From positions 1-6,703 of the forward strand of contig CALIGP010000347.1 in the NCBI GenBank assembly GCA_938021455.1: a stretch of DNA of 6,703 nucleotides. The letters are read 5' to 3'. Position 1 is the stretch's first letter. Each line of letters opens with the position of its first letter. The position numbers and the translations under genes were made by a program. The stretch is from an uncultured Lewinella sp. (lineage in GTDB: Bacteria > Bacteroidota > Bacteroidia > Chitinophagales > Saprospiraceae). Positions 1 to 6,568 of this stretch are shown in pieces. The notes beneath the pieces are model-generated. The model did no database searches. It was not told where the DNA came from and saw only the letters and a list, made by a program, of their open reading frames with translations.

Positions 1-291
1 TATCTCTACGATGAGGTGCGACTGACCGAGGTGAGTGACAACGTTGCTCAGGCCTGGGTGTCAGATGCAAGTCCTGGCCCCATCATCATCCCCGCCCAAC
101 AGACCTACGTGATGGAGTTACCCACGGCCCATGGCAAAGAATACATCTGGATGGGGGACCTCTGGGGTTCCGCCTCCGACAACATTAAGGGGCATGACTA
201 TCAATACTGGAGCAGCCCCCTGCAATTCGACGAGGCTGGCTGGATCGCTCCGTTGGAATTGGAGGAGGAATGGTCGGTGACCTTGAAATAG
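1..291 (+). CDS. C-terminal fragment of a glycoside hydrolase family 43-like protein (5' end outside window)
   Basis: The frame is open from base 1 to a TAG stop at 289-291, so only the last 96 residues are present; the GTG at 16 lies inside the gene and is not a start. What is seen: a stretch like 'QQTYVMEL', then 'YIWMGDLWG', then 'YQYWSSPLQFD' and a final Glu/Trp-rich strand. This order matches the end of the five-bladed beta-propeller of GH43-type enzymes, where the usual form is (F/Y)-x-(Y/W)-M-G-D-R-W followed by a W-x-P-L strand and a terminal Trp-containing strand. The normally conserved Arg of GDRW is Leu here. Family members usually cleave arabinose- or xylose-containing glycans. 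The catalytic Asp/Glu residues lie upstream of the window, so activity and substrate cannot be judged. The sugar symporter downstream fits a carbohydrate-use setting. Confidence 0.7.
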   Translation, partial: YLYDEVRLTEVSDNVAQAWVSDASPGPIIIPAQQTYVMELPTAHGKEYIWMGDLWGSASDNIKGHDYQYWSSPLQFDEAGWIAPLELEEEWSVTLK

Positions 292-298
292 TCCGTAA

Positions 299-346
299 GG
301 GCTTCATACACCAGCACCGGATTTATCCGGTGTAAGGCTTTTATGC
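299..346 (+). terminator. Hairpin downstream of the GH43-like gene, probable terminator
   Basis: A perfect 7-bp stem (CACCGGA at 315-321 with TCCGGTG at 326-332) closes a TTTA loop. It lies 24 bp after the stop codon and is followed by a short T-rich stretch (CTTTTA around 338-343). An outer GGGC (299-302) and GCCC (344-347) could pair to lengthen it. The T-run is short and interrupted, so termination may be only partial. The rest of the gap, to the next start at 409, shows no ORF and no clear promoter. Confidence 0.5.
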
Positions 347-408
347 CCACCATGCCAGAACAATATCCAGCCCTTTGAACGTTAACCACCGTACCTACAC
401 GTAACCGT

Positions 409-990
409 ATGCACGACATAGAACCCCACTTCGGCTGGCGCGACCGCTACCGCGCCGAAGACGATGATGCTTCCCCCTTTTTCGGGCGGCAATACAGCGA
501 ATTTGGCTTTAGCAACCGGGTCTACAATTATCTGCTGCACCCCCAATGGGATGAGTTCGGGGCGGAGACCCTCTACCTGAAGCTCTTATTCGCTGACTAC
601 GACGAGGGCTACGTCATCATCGAATTCATCGGTGAGTGGAACGATGCGGTACACAATGACATCATGCACCTAAAGCGGGAGTTTGTGGACCAACTGGTGG
701 GCAACGGGATAAAGTACTTTGTGCTCATCATGGAAGGCGTACTCAATTTCCACGGTGACGAGGCCGACTACTACGAAGAATGGAATGACGAAATCAGTGA
801 CGATGGCGGCTGGATCGCCCTGCTGAACACGCACCCTCAGGTAGACGACGAGCTAACACAGACGCGGCTGGATGAGTACCTGCACTTCGGTCAGCACCTT
901 AATGGGCTGACCTGGCGACCGCAAAAACCTCACCGCGTATTTGAGGCGGTGGAGGGGTTGATTCAGACGGAGGTGAGGCGGGTGTATTAA
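409..990 (+). CDS. Conserved acidic hypothetical protein, 193 aa
   Basis: I recognise this as the type of conserved hypothetical protein seen in Bacteroidota genomes, without an assigned function. It has no signal peptide and no membrane segment, so it should be cytoplasmic. It is strongly acidic, with 38 Asp/Glu against 15 Lys/Arg by my count. Aromatic residues are frequent: an N-terminal 'HFGWRDRY' (residues 7-14), 'LHPQWDEFG' (43-51), 'YVIIEFIGEWNDAVHNDIM' (68-86), 'YYEEWNDE' (121-128) and 'LHFGQHLNGLTWRP' (158-171). Alternating hydrophobic stretches at 55-75 and 101-112 look like core beta-strands followed by helices. The ATG at 409 is the first start in frame, and the segment right after it already looks conserved. 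It is 117 bp from the upstream gene and 126 bp from the symporter, so shared transcription is possible but not shown. No function is assigned. Confidence 0.8.
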   Translation: MHDIEPHFGWRDRYRAEDDDASPFFGRQYSEFGFSNRVYNYLLHPQWDEFGAETLYLKLLFADYDEGYVIIEFIGEWNDAVHNDIMHLKREFVDQLVGNGIKYFVLIMEGVLNFHGDEADYYEEWNDEISDDGGWIALLNTHPQVDDELTQTRLDEYLHFGQHLNGLTWRPQKPHRVFEAVEGLIQTEVRRVY

Positions 991-1065
991 AGCGACTTCA
1001 TGCCCTTGAGGGCTACGCATCGGTAGAACCTGAATTCTAGGAAGTCTTAAAGCCCGTAAATCGCT

Positions 1066-1073
1066 TATATTGC
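1066..1073 (+). promoter_or_regulatory. Possible Bacteroidota-type -7 element before the symporter
   Basis: TATATTGC resembles the Bacteroidota sigma-factor -7 consensus TAnnTTTG (TAnnTT kept, last two bases shifted). It lies 43 bp before the symporter ATG, a reasonable leader length. No convincing -33 TTTG is seen at the right distance, so this is a weak call. The same gap (991-1116) also contains a small GCCC-TTGA-GGGC hairpin at 1002-1013, just after the preceding stop codon. Confidence 0.35.
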
Positions 1074-1116
1074 CACGCTTTTAGCACACACTCTACAGGA
1101 CTTACTACCTCATATC

Positions 1117-2997
1117 ATGCAATTACAAGGGATCGACCTGATCATTTTCGGCGTTTATATCGTCGGTGTTATACTTTTTGGCATCTGGATAGCTAACCGC
1201 GAAAAGGCGGCTACCGCCAGCGATTATTTTTTGGCGGGTCGCAGTCTGCCCTGGTGGGCGGTTGGTGGCTCCCTTATCGCCTCCAATATTTCCGCCGAGC
1301 AGATTATCGGGATGAACGGCTCTGGCTTCGAGTTGGGCCTGGCCATTGCTACTTATGAGTTGATGGCGGCCATTACGCTCATCATTGTCGCTAAGTTTTT
1401 GTTGCCCGTCTTCCTGAAAAAGGAGATTTACACCATGCCACAGTTCCTGGAAGAACGGTATGATGGTACGGTACGAACGATCATGTCGGTGATGTGGATC
1501 GCCCTCTTCGTTTTTGTTAACATCGCTACGGTAATTTATCTGGGGGCACTAGCCATCGAACAATTACTGGACGTGCCACTGTATATGGGCATCATCGGTT
1601 TGGTGTTGTATTCGGCCTGTTTCTCCATCTTTGGTGGGTTGAAGGCGGTGGTTTGGACGGATGTCGTTCAGGTCGTCGTTCTCCTCCTTGGGGGCACCAT
1701 TGCCGCCTGGGGTATCCTCAGTTTTGTTGGTGACGGCAGTGTTTTTGCCGGTATCTCCGAACTCTACCGGGCGCTGCCCGGGCACTTCGAGATGCTCTTC
1801 GAGCCCGACGATACGTTCATCAGTAAGGCGGCAACAACGGAACTGGCTACGGGCGTTGACTTTGCCGGGAACCCCACCGAACTGGTCGCTGGAGATGAGG
1901 TAAATTCTAGCTTTAACCTACTTCCAGGTATGGCACTTCTGCTGGGTGGAATGTGGATTGTGAACACCTATTACTGGGGTTTCAATCAGTACATCATTCA
2001 GCGGGCACTGGCGGCCAAAAGTCTGCCAGAAGCGCAAAAGGGCATCGCCTTTGCCGCCTTCATGAAATTATTCATTCCCTTCTTTGCCGTGTTGCCGGGC
2101 ATTGCTGCTTACTACCTACTCGTTGAAAAGGGGATTAACGTAGACATCGAAAAGGCCGACCAGGCCTTCCCATGGGTGTTGGGTAATTACGTAGGGGAAG
2201 GTTTCCGGGGGCTCACTTTCGCGGCCTTGGTAGCAGCCATTGGTTCTTCGGTAAGCTCAATGGTGAACAGTGCTTCTACGATTTTCACCATCGATATTTA
2301 TAACAAATTTATCAATCCAGGTGCCAGCCAAAAGCGGCAGGTGACAATGGGGCAGATTGCAGCAGCTGCCTCCCTCATTATTGGCGCTGTCGTAGCTCCT
2401 CAGTTGGCTGGAGCCGGGCAGGTATTCCAAATTATTCAGGAATACACCGGCTTCCTGAGCCCAGGTGTATTGGTGGTCTTTATCTTCGGTATGTTCTACC
2501 GCCGGGGTACGTCAAAGGCCGCATTGGTGGTTATCCTGCTGGGGGTACCGCTTTCGCTTTTCTTCAAATTTATCATGCCAGACCTGGCCTTCCTGGACCG
2601 GATGGCACTGATGTTCCTCATCTCTTCGGCTCTGATGATTGGGCTGAGTGCCGTGACGAGCAAAGGTGGAGGTGTCGTTAATCGTACGGCAACTGCTGAA
2701 GGCGTCGTTGGCGATATGAAAATCCGTAATGGCATTGCGCTCGTCGTGATCGTTATTGGTCTTTGTACGGCCATCCGCCTTTTCGTGCAACCAGTACCTG
2801 GCGTGCCAGACTGGGCGGTATACCTCTTCGGTATCTTGTCCGTAGCCGTTCTTGCGCTGATTTACACCGATAAACAGGAGGACGACTACAAGGCCATCGA
2901 CCTCGAGCCTTCGCTCTTCCGCACGCGGATGGGCTTCAACATTGCTGCGCTGGCGGTAATCTTGATTTTGGCGTTGATTTATGGTTTCCTCGCGTAG
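1117..2997 (+). CDS. Sodium:solute symporter, vSGLT-like (sodium/sugar cotransporter)
   Basis: An inner-membrane symporter of the SSS family that would couple Na+ entry to uptake of a sugar. Similarity to the Vibrio galactose symporter vSGLT runs along the whole protein: 'DYFLAGRSLPWWAVGGSLIA' (36-55), 'NISAEQIIGMNGSG' (57-70), 'YYWGFNQYIIQR' (285-296) and 'IQEYTGFLSPG' (440-450). By recalled alignment to vSGLT, sugar-site residues Asn57, Glu61, Gln62, Glu81, Asn283 and Gln441 and the gating Tyr286 are kept, as are Na+-site positions Ala55, Ile58, Ala374, Ser377 and Ser378. vSGLT Ser91 corresponds to Ala84. About 14 hydrophobic helices are visible. At 626 residues it is longer than vSGLT (about 540), partly because of an extra polar, acidic loop at about 229-268. 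The ATG at 1117 directly precedes the first helix; no Shine-Dalgarno site is seen. Sugar transport is well supported; the particular sugar is not. Confidence 0.93.
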   Translation: MQLQGIDLIIFGVYIVGVILFGIWIANREKAATASDYFLAGRSLPWWAVGGSLIASNISAEQIIGMNGSGFELGLAIATYELMAAITLIIVAKFLLPVFLKKEIYTMPQFLEERYDGTVRTIMSVMWIALFVFVNIATVIYLGALAIEQLLDVPLYMGIIGLVLYSACFSIFGGLKAVVWTDVVQVVVLLLGGTIAAWGILSFVGDGSVFAGISELYRALPGHFEMLFEPDDTFISKAATTELATGVDFAGNPTELVAGDEVNSSFNLLPGMALLLGGMWIVNTYYWGFNQYIIQRALAAKSLPEAQKGIAFAAFMKLFIPFFAVLPGIAAYYLLVEKGINVDIEKADQAFPWVLGNYVGEGFRGLTFAALVAAIGSSVSSMVNSASTIFTIDIYNKFINPGASQKRQVTMGQIAAAASLIIGAVVAPQLAGAGQVFQIIQEYTGFLSPGVLVVFIFGMFYRRGTSKAALVVILLGVPLSLFFKFIMPDLAFLDRMALMFLISSALMIGLSAVTSKGGGVVNRTATAEGVVGDMKIRNGIALVVIVIGLCTAIRLFVQPVPGVPDWAVYLFGILSVAVLALIYTDKQEDDYKAIDLEPSLFRTRMGFNIAALAVILILALIYGFLA

Positions 2998-3080
2998 GAA
3001 GGAGGTCAGGCAGTAAGAAAGTCAAACAGTCAAGCAGTACATAACGACTGCTTGACTTTCTTACTGCTTGACTCCTTGAC
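2998..3080. terminator. Long octamer-built hairpin between convergent genes, probable bidirectional terminator
   Basis: This gap lies between the symporter stop and the lipoprotein stop, which face each other. The right arm 3047-3066 is fully complementary to the left arm 3011-3025 plus 3034-3038, leaving an 8-nt bulge at 3026-3033 and an 8-nt loop at 3039-3046. Without moving the bulge, 11 bp (3028-3038 with 3047-3057) pair without interruption. The stem can be extended outward with some G-U pairs. Neither strand has a proper T-run after the stem, so it is not a classical intrinsic terminator, but position and symmetry suggest it ends transcription or protects 3' ends from both sides. Confidence 0.6.
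3005..3080. repeat. Inverted array of 8-nt units (GTCAAGCA family)
   Basis: Read on the plus strand from 3005 the units are GTCAGGCA, GTAAGAAA, GTCAAACA and GTCAAGCA, then a partial GT. Read on the minus strand from 3080 they are GTCAAGGA, GTCAAGCA, GTAAGAAA and GTCAAGCA, then GT. The phase of eight is exact in both arms. The left arm carries one extra unit (GTCAAACA) in the paired region, which explains the 8-nt bulge and suggests gain or loss by slippage. The first base of the right array is also the last base of the lipoprotein TAG stop. No target-site duplication is seen at the ends. Confidence 0.75.
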
Positions 3081-3559
3081 TATATCTCCGTCAACGCTTC
3101 CCCAACCTCTTCCATGAAGCTTTTGAATGCATCGGAGTACGTTCCTTTTTCACTCAGCGTCCAGCCACGAATGGTATTGTCCTTAACAATGATGAAGTAG
3201 GGGCAAACACCGTCGTAAGCCATCTCCGGGCATTCAAATCCTGGAGCAACTCCGTCTACGATGCTTTCCTCAAAACCACTAGCGAGTTCTCTCATCGCCT
3301 GCAAGCCGGTGGCTGACTTTAGGGCTTTGAAGGTATTACCATTAACCGTAGCATCAGCGTTGCCAGGGTTGTGCTGATCGACGGATTCATATAGTTTGCC
3401 GTTTTCGAGCTTGTAGGCTGGCCCGCCGCCCCAGCCGCCGGTGTAGCCGATGAGGTAGGTGATCTCGCCGTCCTGGGGTGAAGAGGTGTTCAGGGTGGCA
3501 GGTTTGGGGGTACAGGAGCAGAGGCACATTACTAATAGTAAGAAGAGTAGATTTCTCAT
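3080..3559 (-). CDS. Small lipoprotein of unknown function, 159 aa
   Basis: The N-terminus has a short basic start (MRN), a Leu-rich hydrophobic core and a lipobox Leu13-Cys14-Ser15-Cys16, so the mature protein should be lipidated at Cys16 and anchored in a membrane. The mature part is soluble-looking. It contains a glycine-rich 'GYTGGWGGGPAYKLENGKLY' (38-57), which reads like a beta-hairpin, and two further cysteines, Cys110 and Cys119, nine apart and each followed by Pro, which could form a disulfide in the periplasm. The C-terminus (about 142-158) looks like an amphipathic helix. I do not recognise the family. The gene starts 109 bp after the permease stop, so it may be the last gene of the hydrolase/ABC unit or have its own promoter; none is convincing. 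The ATG at 3559 is chosen because it directly precedes the signal peptide. Confidence 0.8.
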   Translation of the reverse strand: MRNLLFLLLVMCLCSCTPKPATLNTSSPQDGEITYLIGYTGGWGGGPAYKLENGKLYESVDQHNPGNADATVNGNTFKALKSATGLQAMRELASGFEESIVDGVAPGFECPEMAYDGVCPYFIIVKDNTIRGWTLSEKGTYSDAFKSFMEEVGEALTEI

Positions 3560-3668
3560 TGGTTCCGTTTTTGAGGAAACGTTGAGGTAGGTAGTGAGGT
3601 TGGCCGTCTTTACCCTGCTCTTTAATCAATCATTGTACCTGCGTCTGCGCCATCCAGAACGTAGGGTG

Positions 3669-4457
3669 CTAATAAATCTCCCTCCGCTCCTCCCACCAAA
3701 GCGACACCAACACGCAAGCCAAAAACCAAAGAAGACTACCGATAAAGCCTGCCGTAAAACCACCCAGTATGACTTCCCGGTGAACGGCACTAGTGGCGTT
3801 TGAATCGTGGACAATTAAGGGGTAGCTATAAGGGAACCAGCGGGTGACACTCACCTCCGTAGTACTCAAAATGAAGCCTGCAATAAGCCCGAAAAAGCCA
3901 ATGCCCAGGGGCGCAATGATGCTTTTGAAGAATAAGTGAAGCCAAAATTGTAGTGCGGTGAGGCCTAGTGTTGCGACGAAGATCTTACTTCCTGTTGCCC
4001 ATAATGCACTAAGATTCGGAGCGTAAAAACCCATTTCATACTCCGGGAAACGACTGCCCAACCAGTAACCTAAGGCCCAAACGCCGAGGCAGTAGAGCAC
4101 CACGGCGAGAGCGTTTAGTCCAATCAAAAGGCCTAATTTGGCCAGTAGGATACCGGACCGTGAACGAGGTAGCGAATACAGCTGCTTCCAGGCATCCGCT
4201 CGTTGTTCCAGGTGAAAAACGGCGGCAGTGAGTAATACGCAGAGTGGACTGGCCAGCATCATGACGTAGCTGGTAAGGGTAGTATTGATGAATCGTGTCC
4301 AGGGATTTTCACCAATCCTGGAGAGTCGGTGAACGTCCAGGTTATGCGCCAGGAAGACGACGGCTAATAACAGTGTTACCGTAACGGGTACGAGATAGAT
4401 CGTTGTGCTGGATTTTATTTTTCGGCCTTCGGCCCGGAATAAGGCAAATGCGTTCAT
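3669..4457 (-). CDS. ABC transporter permease, ABC-2 type (BcrB/LanE-G-like), 262 aa
   Basis: Membrane subunit that should pair with the ATPase encoded just upstream. Six hydrophobic helices are visible at about 18-37, 60-82, 106-130, 157-176, 181-198 and 232-254. Between helices 2 and 3 lies a cytoplasmic segment 'EQRADAWKQLYSLPRSR' (84-100) followed by 'LLAKL'. The pattern E...W..L...P....I..AK is typical of ABC-2 permeases in the bacitracin/lantibiotic group and probably contacts the ATPase. The length is near the usual 240-260 residues. The start ATG is 5 bp after the ATPase stop, so translational coupling is likely. The 5-nt spacer reads CCTCC on the coding strand, so it is not a Shine-Dalgarno site. 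Only one permease gene is present, so the complex is probably a homodimer. The substrate is unknown; efflux of membrane-active peptides is the family-based guess. Confidence 0.87.
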   Translation of the reverse strand: MNAFALFRAEGRKIKSSTTIYLVPVTVTLLLAVVFLAHNLDVHRLSRIGENPWTRFINTTLTSYVMMLASPLCVLLTAAVFHLEQRADAWKQLYSLPRSRSGILLAKLGLLIGLNALAVVLYCLGVWALGYWLGSRFPEYEMGFYAPNLSALWATGSKIFVATLGLTALQFWLHLFFKSIIAPLGIGFFGLIAGFILSTTEVSVTRWFPYSYPLIVHDSNATSAVHREVILGGFTAGFIGSLLWFLACVLVSLWWEERREIY

Positions 4458-4462
4458 GGAGG

Positions 4463-5347
4463 TTATTTGGTCAGCTGTAAAAAATGAGATTCCAGGTCGC
4501 CAGTGATTGGCCGGACGGCGTAGATGTCGATTCCTGCTTTGGTGAGTTGACGAATCAGGTCCGGAATAGCTTCCCGGCCAGGTAGCGTGATCTTGAGAAC
4601 GTCCGTATCGTCCGGCTCCGACAACTGCAAAGCTTTTGCGGCCAAGCTGGCTTGTGGTGTTTGAACCTCCACTATAAAGTTGGTGGCCCAGGCTTCCTTG
4701 AGCGCTGATAAAGGACCTTCAAACAGCATATTTCCTTGGTGTAGAATACCCAGATGGGTTACTGTCTTTTCGAGCTCGGGCAGTAAGTGGCTGGAGAGCA
4801 TGATTGTCTTACCCACCTCCCGAAGGTCAAGTAATAAGCGACGAATATCAGAAATGCCAGCGGGGTCGAGGCCGTTGGTGGGCTCATCCAGAATGAGGAG
4901 CTCCGGGTCGTGAAGCAACGCTAGCGCTAAACCCAGACGCTGTTTCATACCCATCGAGTATTTATGCGTGCTCTTTCGAGCCTGCTCTGCGAGCCCTACC
5001 AGATCAAGTACTTCCGGAATTCGCCGTTGGGAGACCTGGCGATAATCGCAGGCAATTTTAAGATTGTCGATCGCGGAAAGATTCGGGTATAGCGATGGTG
5101 CTTCAATCAAAGTGCCAACCCTTGCGAGACAGGATCTACGATTACTACGTAGTTCTTGGCCGAATAGCTTGATGGTGCCACTATCGGGCCGAAGGAGGCC
5201 CAGTAAGTTTCGAATGGTTGTACTCTTCCCCGCGCCGTTCGGCCCCAGAAAGCCGTATATGCTCCCCGGCTCGACGTGCAGGGACAGTCCCCGTAGCGTC
5301 GGTTCCTGCCGTGGATAACTGTAAGATAGCTTGTTGATCGTGATCAT
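4463..5347 (-). CDS. ABC transporter ATP-binding protein, BcrA/LanF-like, 294 aa
   Basis: Cytoplasmic ATPase that should drive the adjacent permease. In order: Walker A GPNGAGKST (35-43), a Q-loop region where Glu82 stands in 'TLIEAPSLYPNL' instead of Gln, an ABC signature 'YSMGMKQR' (130-137), Walker B 'LLILDEPTNGLD' (150-161) with catalytic Glu155, and the switch His187 in SSH. All catalytic parts are present, so it should be active. Glu at the Q-loop place (the 'E-loop') is known in lantibiotic immunity ATPases such as NukF and in BcrA-like proteins, and places this gene in that group rather than with general nodulation or drug exporters. Residues from about 222 form a small C-terminal domain ending 'GDLESHFLQLTK', like the 'sLEd.Fl.lt' tail of relatives. 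The start is 11 bp after the hydrolase stop and the stop is 5 bp before the permease start, indicating one operon. Confidence 0.93.
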   Translation of the reverse strand: MITINKLSYSYPRQEPTLRGLSLHVEPGSIYGFLGPNGAGKSTTIRNLLGLLRPDSGTIKLFGQELRSNRRSCLARVGTLIEAPSLYPNLSAIDNLKIACDYRQVSQRRIPEVLDLVGLAEQARKSTHKYSMGMKQRLGLALALLHDPELLILDEPTNGLDPAGISDIRRLLLDLREVGKTIMLSSHLLPELEKTVTHLGILHQGNMLFEGPLSALKEAWATNFIVEVQTPQASLAAKALQLSEPDDTDVLKITLPGREAIPDLIRQLTKAGIDIYAVRPITGDLESHFLQLTK

Positions 5348-5358
5348 GATGTCAGGGC

Positions 5359-6507
5359 TTAAATGTCTTGTAATAGGTGAGCCACTTTCTTCAACAGACG
5401 TTCCCTGTAACCTGCGGTGTAATTCACCACGACCGTGGCCTGGGCTTCGGGTAAGTACAGATAAGCAGTGCCCCAGAATCCACTATGGCTGAAAGCGGGT
5501 TTATCGTAGAGCTCGAGGGCGTGATGACCGCAACGATAATCCATGAAGCCGGGATCGTTGCCGGGGGAATAACTCGCCGGAAATACTGGCGGCTTATCCA
5601 AGAGCAAATCCAGAGTTTCCGGCTGATCAAAAATCTCCCCGCTAAACAAGGCCTGAACGAAAATGGCGACATCCTGAGTGGTAGACAATAGACCACCTCC
5701 GCCCCACAAATCTATAGAGGCGTCATATTCCGTGAAGTCTTGCCGGCCGAAGTACCGACGGACGACGGGACGAACACCGGCAGGAGCCGATTCCAGAGAC
5801 TCCAGCCAGGTATGTCGCAAGCCAAGTTCTTCGAATCTTAGCAAGCTACGAAGTCCGTAGGCGAGTGTACTGTCCGTGCTTCGCTCAATGGCTTCTCCCA
5901 GTAAAATATAACCCGTGTCGCTGTACTGGAAGCCGCCGCCAGCTTTCCAGAGCGGCTGGCCGAGGTCAGTCGCAAAGCGAAGTTGGTCCGTCCGACTCCA
6001 GCGTTTTTGCGCGTTTTTTGTGACGGCTTCGAGGTAGGCGGGGCTGGCTACCGCGTAGTCATACAAGCCGCTCGTATGCTGAAGGCAGTGGCGAAGGGTA
6101 ATCTGATTGGTTTGGTAGCCGTCGACTTCCAGCAGGTTGAGGTGAGCGCCGGAAATATGATCCGTCAACGGATCGTCGATATCCAAAGCCCCCATTTCGT
6201 GTAGGCGAAGAATGGCCGCGGCAACGAATGTTTTGGTGATGCTGGCGATGCGGAAGGGCTGGTCGGCGTGAAGGCTGTCTTCCTTGTTCCTGTCAGCGAA
6301 GCCCACTGCGCCGGTCCAGTGAAACTCATCGCCTGGGGAAATGACGGTCATCGATACGCCGGGGACTTCCCCTAGTGAATCGTCAATAGCTTCCTGGAGC
6401 AGAGCTTCAAGCGTAGTGGCAGATACTTCGGCCCCGGTAGTGGCCACATTATGGCAGGCCAGGAGCCCGCAAAGTAAGAGAGAGAAAAGAAAGAGACGTT
6501 CACGCAT
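5359..6507 (-). CDS. Serine hydrolase, beta-lactamase/class C PBP family lipoprotein, 382 aa
   Basis: The N-terminus carries Arg residues, a hydrophobic core and a lipobox Leu15-Leu16-Ala17-Cys18, so the enzyme is expected to be lipid-anchored outside the cytoplasm. The fold is that of PF00144 (class C beta-lactamases, DD-peptidases, esterases). The nucleophile motif SxxK is Ser89-Ile-Thr-Lys92, the second motif is Tyr195-Ser-Asp197 in 'YSDTGY' (Y-x-N in classical enzymes), and the third is His341-Ser-Gly343 in place of KTG. 'LRHCLQHTSGL' (138-148) and 'GGGGLLSTTQD' (269-279) are usual family blocks. The length is typical. Family members act on peptidoglycan stem peptides, D-amino-acid peptides or esters; the sequence does not decide between these. 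It leads an apparent operon with a peptide-exporter-like ABC pair, which favours a cell-envelope or peptide substrate. A resistance beta-lactamase is unlikely. Confidence 0.9.
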   Translation of the reverse strand: MRERLFLFSLLLCGLLACHNVATTGAEVSATTLEALLQEAIDDSLGEVPGVSMTVISPGDEFHWTGAVGFADRNKEDSLHADQPFRIASITKTFVAAAILRLHEMGALDIDDPLTDHISGAHLNLLEVDGYQTNQITLRHCLQHTSGLYDYAVASPAYLEAVTKNAQKRWSRTDQLRFATDLGQPLWKAGGGFQYSDTGYILLGEAIERSTDSTLAYGLRSLLRFEELGLRHTWLESLESAPAGVRPVVRRYFGRQDFTEYDASIDLWGGGGLLSTTQDVAIFVQALFSGEIFDQPETLDLLLDKPPVFPASYSPGNDPGFMDYRCGHHALELYDKPAFSHSGFWGTAYLYLPEAQATVVVNYTAGYRERLLKKVAHLLQDI

Positions 6508-6568
6508 GGTTGATCAAGCTAGAGCGCAAAGATGAAGCCGTCCTTTCAACCCTCATTGTAAAAAATCG
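6508..6568 (-). promoter_or_regulatory. Intergenic region before the hydrolase, with a possible -7 element
   Basis: This 61-bp gap separates the AraC-family stop from the hydrolase start. On the minus strand CATCTTTG (6534 down to 6527) matches TAnnTTTG except for its first base and lies about 20 bp before the ATG. The nearest upstream TTG (6549-6547) is too close for a proper -33 box. A run of six T (6565-6560, minus strand) follows the regulator stop closely, but only weak stems precede it. A promoter here, or read-through from the regulator, are both possible. Confidence 0.3.

Noticed and set aside
201..419. Minus-strand ORF of 72 codons across the GH43-like end and the following gap
   Set aside because: It crosses the GH43-like coding end and the hairpin and has no recognisable motif.
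1564..2790. Several antisense and off-frame ORFs inside the symporter
   Set aside because: They overlap a clearly conserved gene, have low-complexity or Arg/Ser-rich translations and no recognisable domains; they are shadows.
2999..3006. Strong Shine-Dalgarno-like AAGGAGGT right after the symporter stop
   Set aside because: No start codon or ORF follows at a useful distance, and the region is part of the octamer hairpin; Bacteroidota also make little use of such sites.
3005..3080. CRISPR-like or MITE-like element
   Set aside because: The 8-nt units are contiguous with no spacers, so it is not a CRISPR array. No target-site duplication or transposase-like ends are seen, so a MITE is not supported.
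3619..3668. TACAAT with an upstream TTCTGG on the minus strand as a sigma70-like promoter for the lipoprotein
   Set aside because: The -35 match is poor and Bacteroidota promoters follow a different consensus; not enough to call.
3594..3814. ORFs on both strands over the permease end and the gap after it
   Set aside because: Out of frame with the permease, biased composition, no family resemblance.
5359..6507. Antibiotic-resistance class C beta-lactamase
   Set aside because: The motifs YSD and HSG and the lipoprotein signal fit the broad serine hydrolase family and not AmpC-type enzymes.
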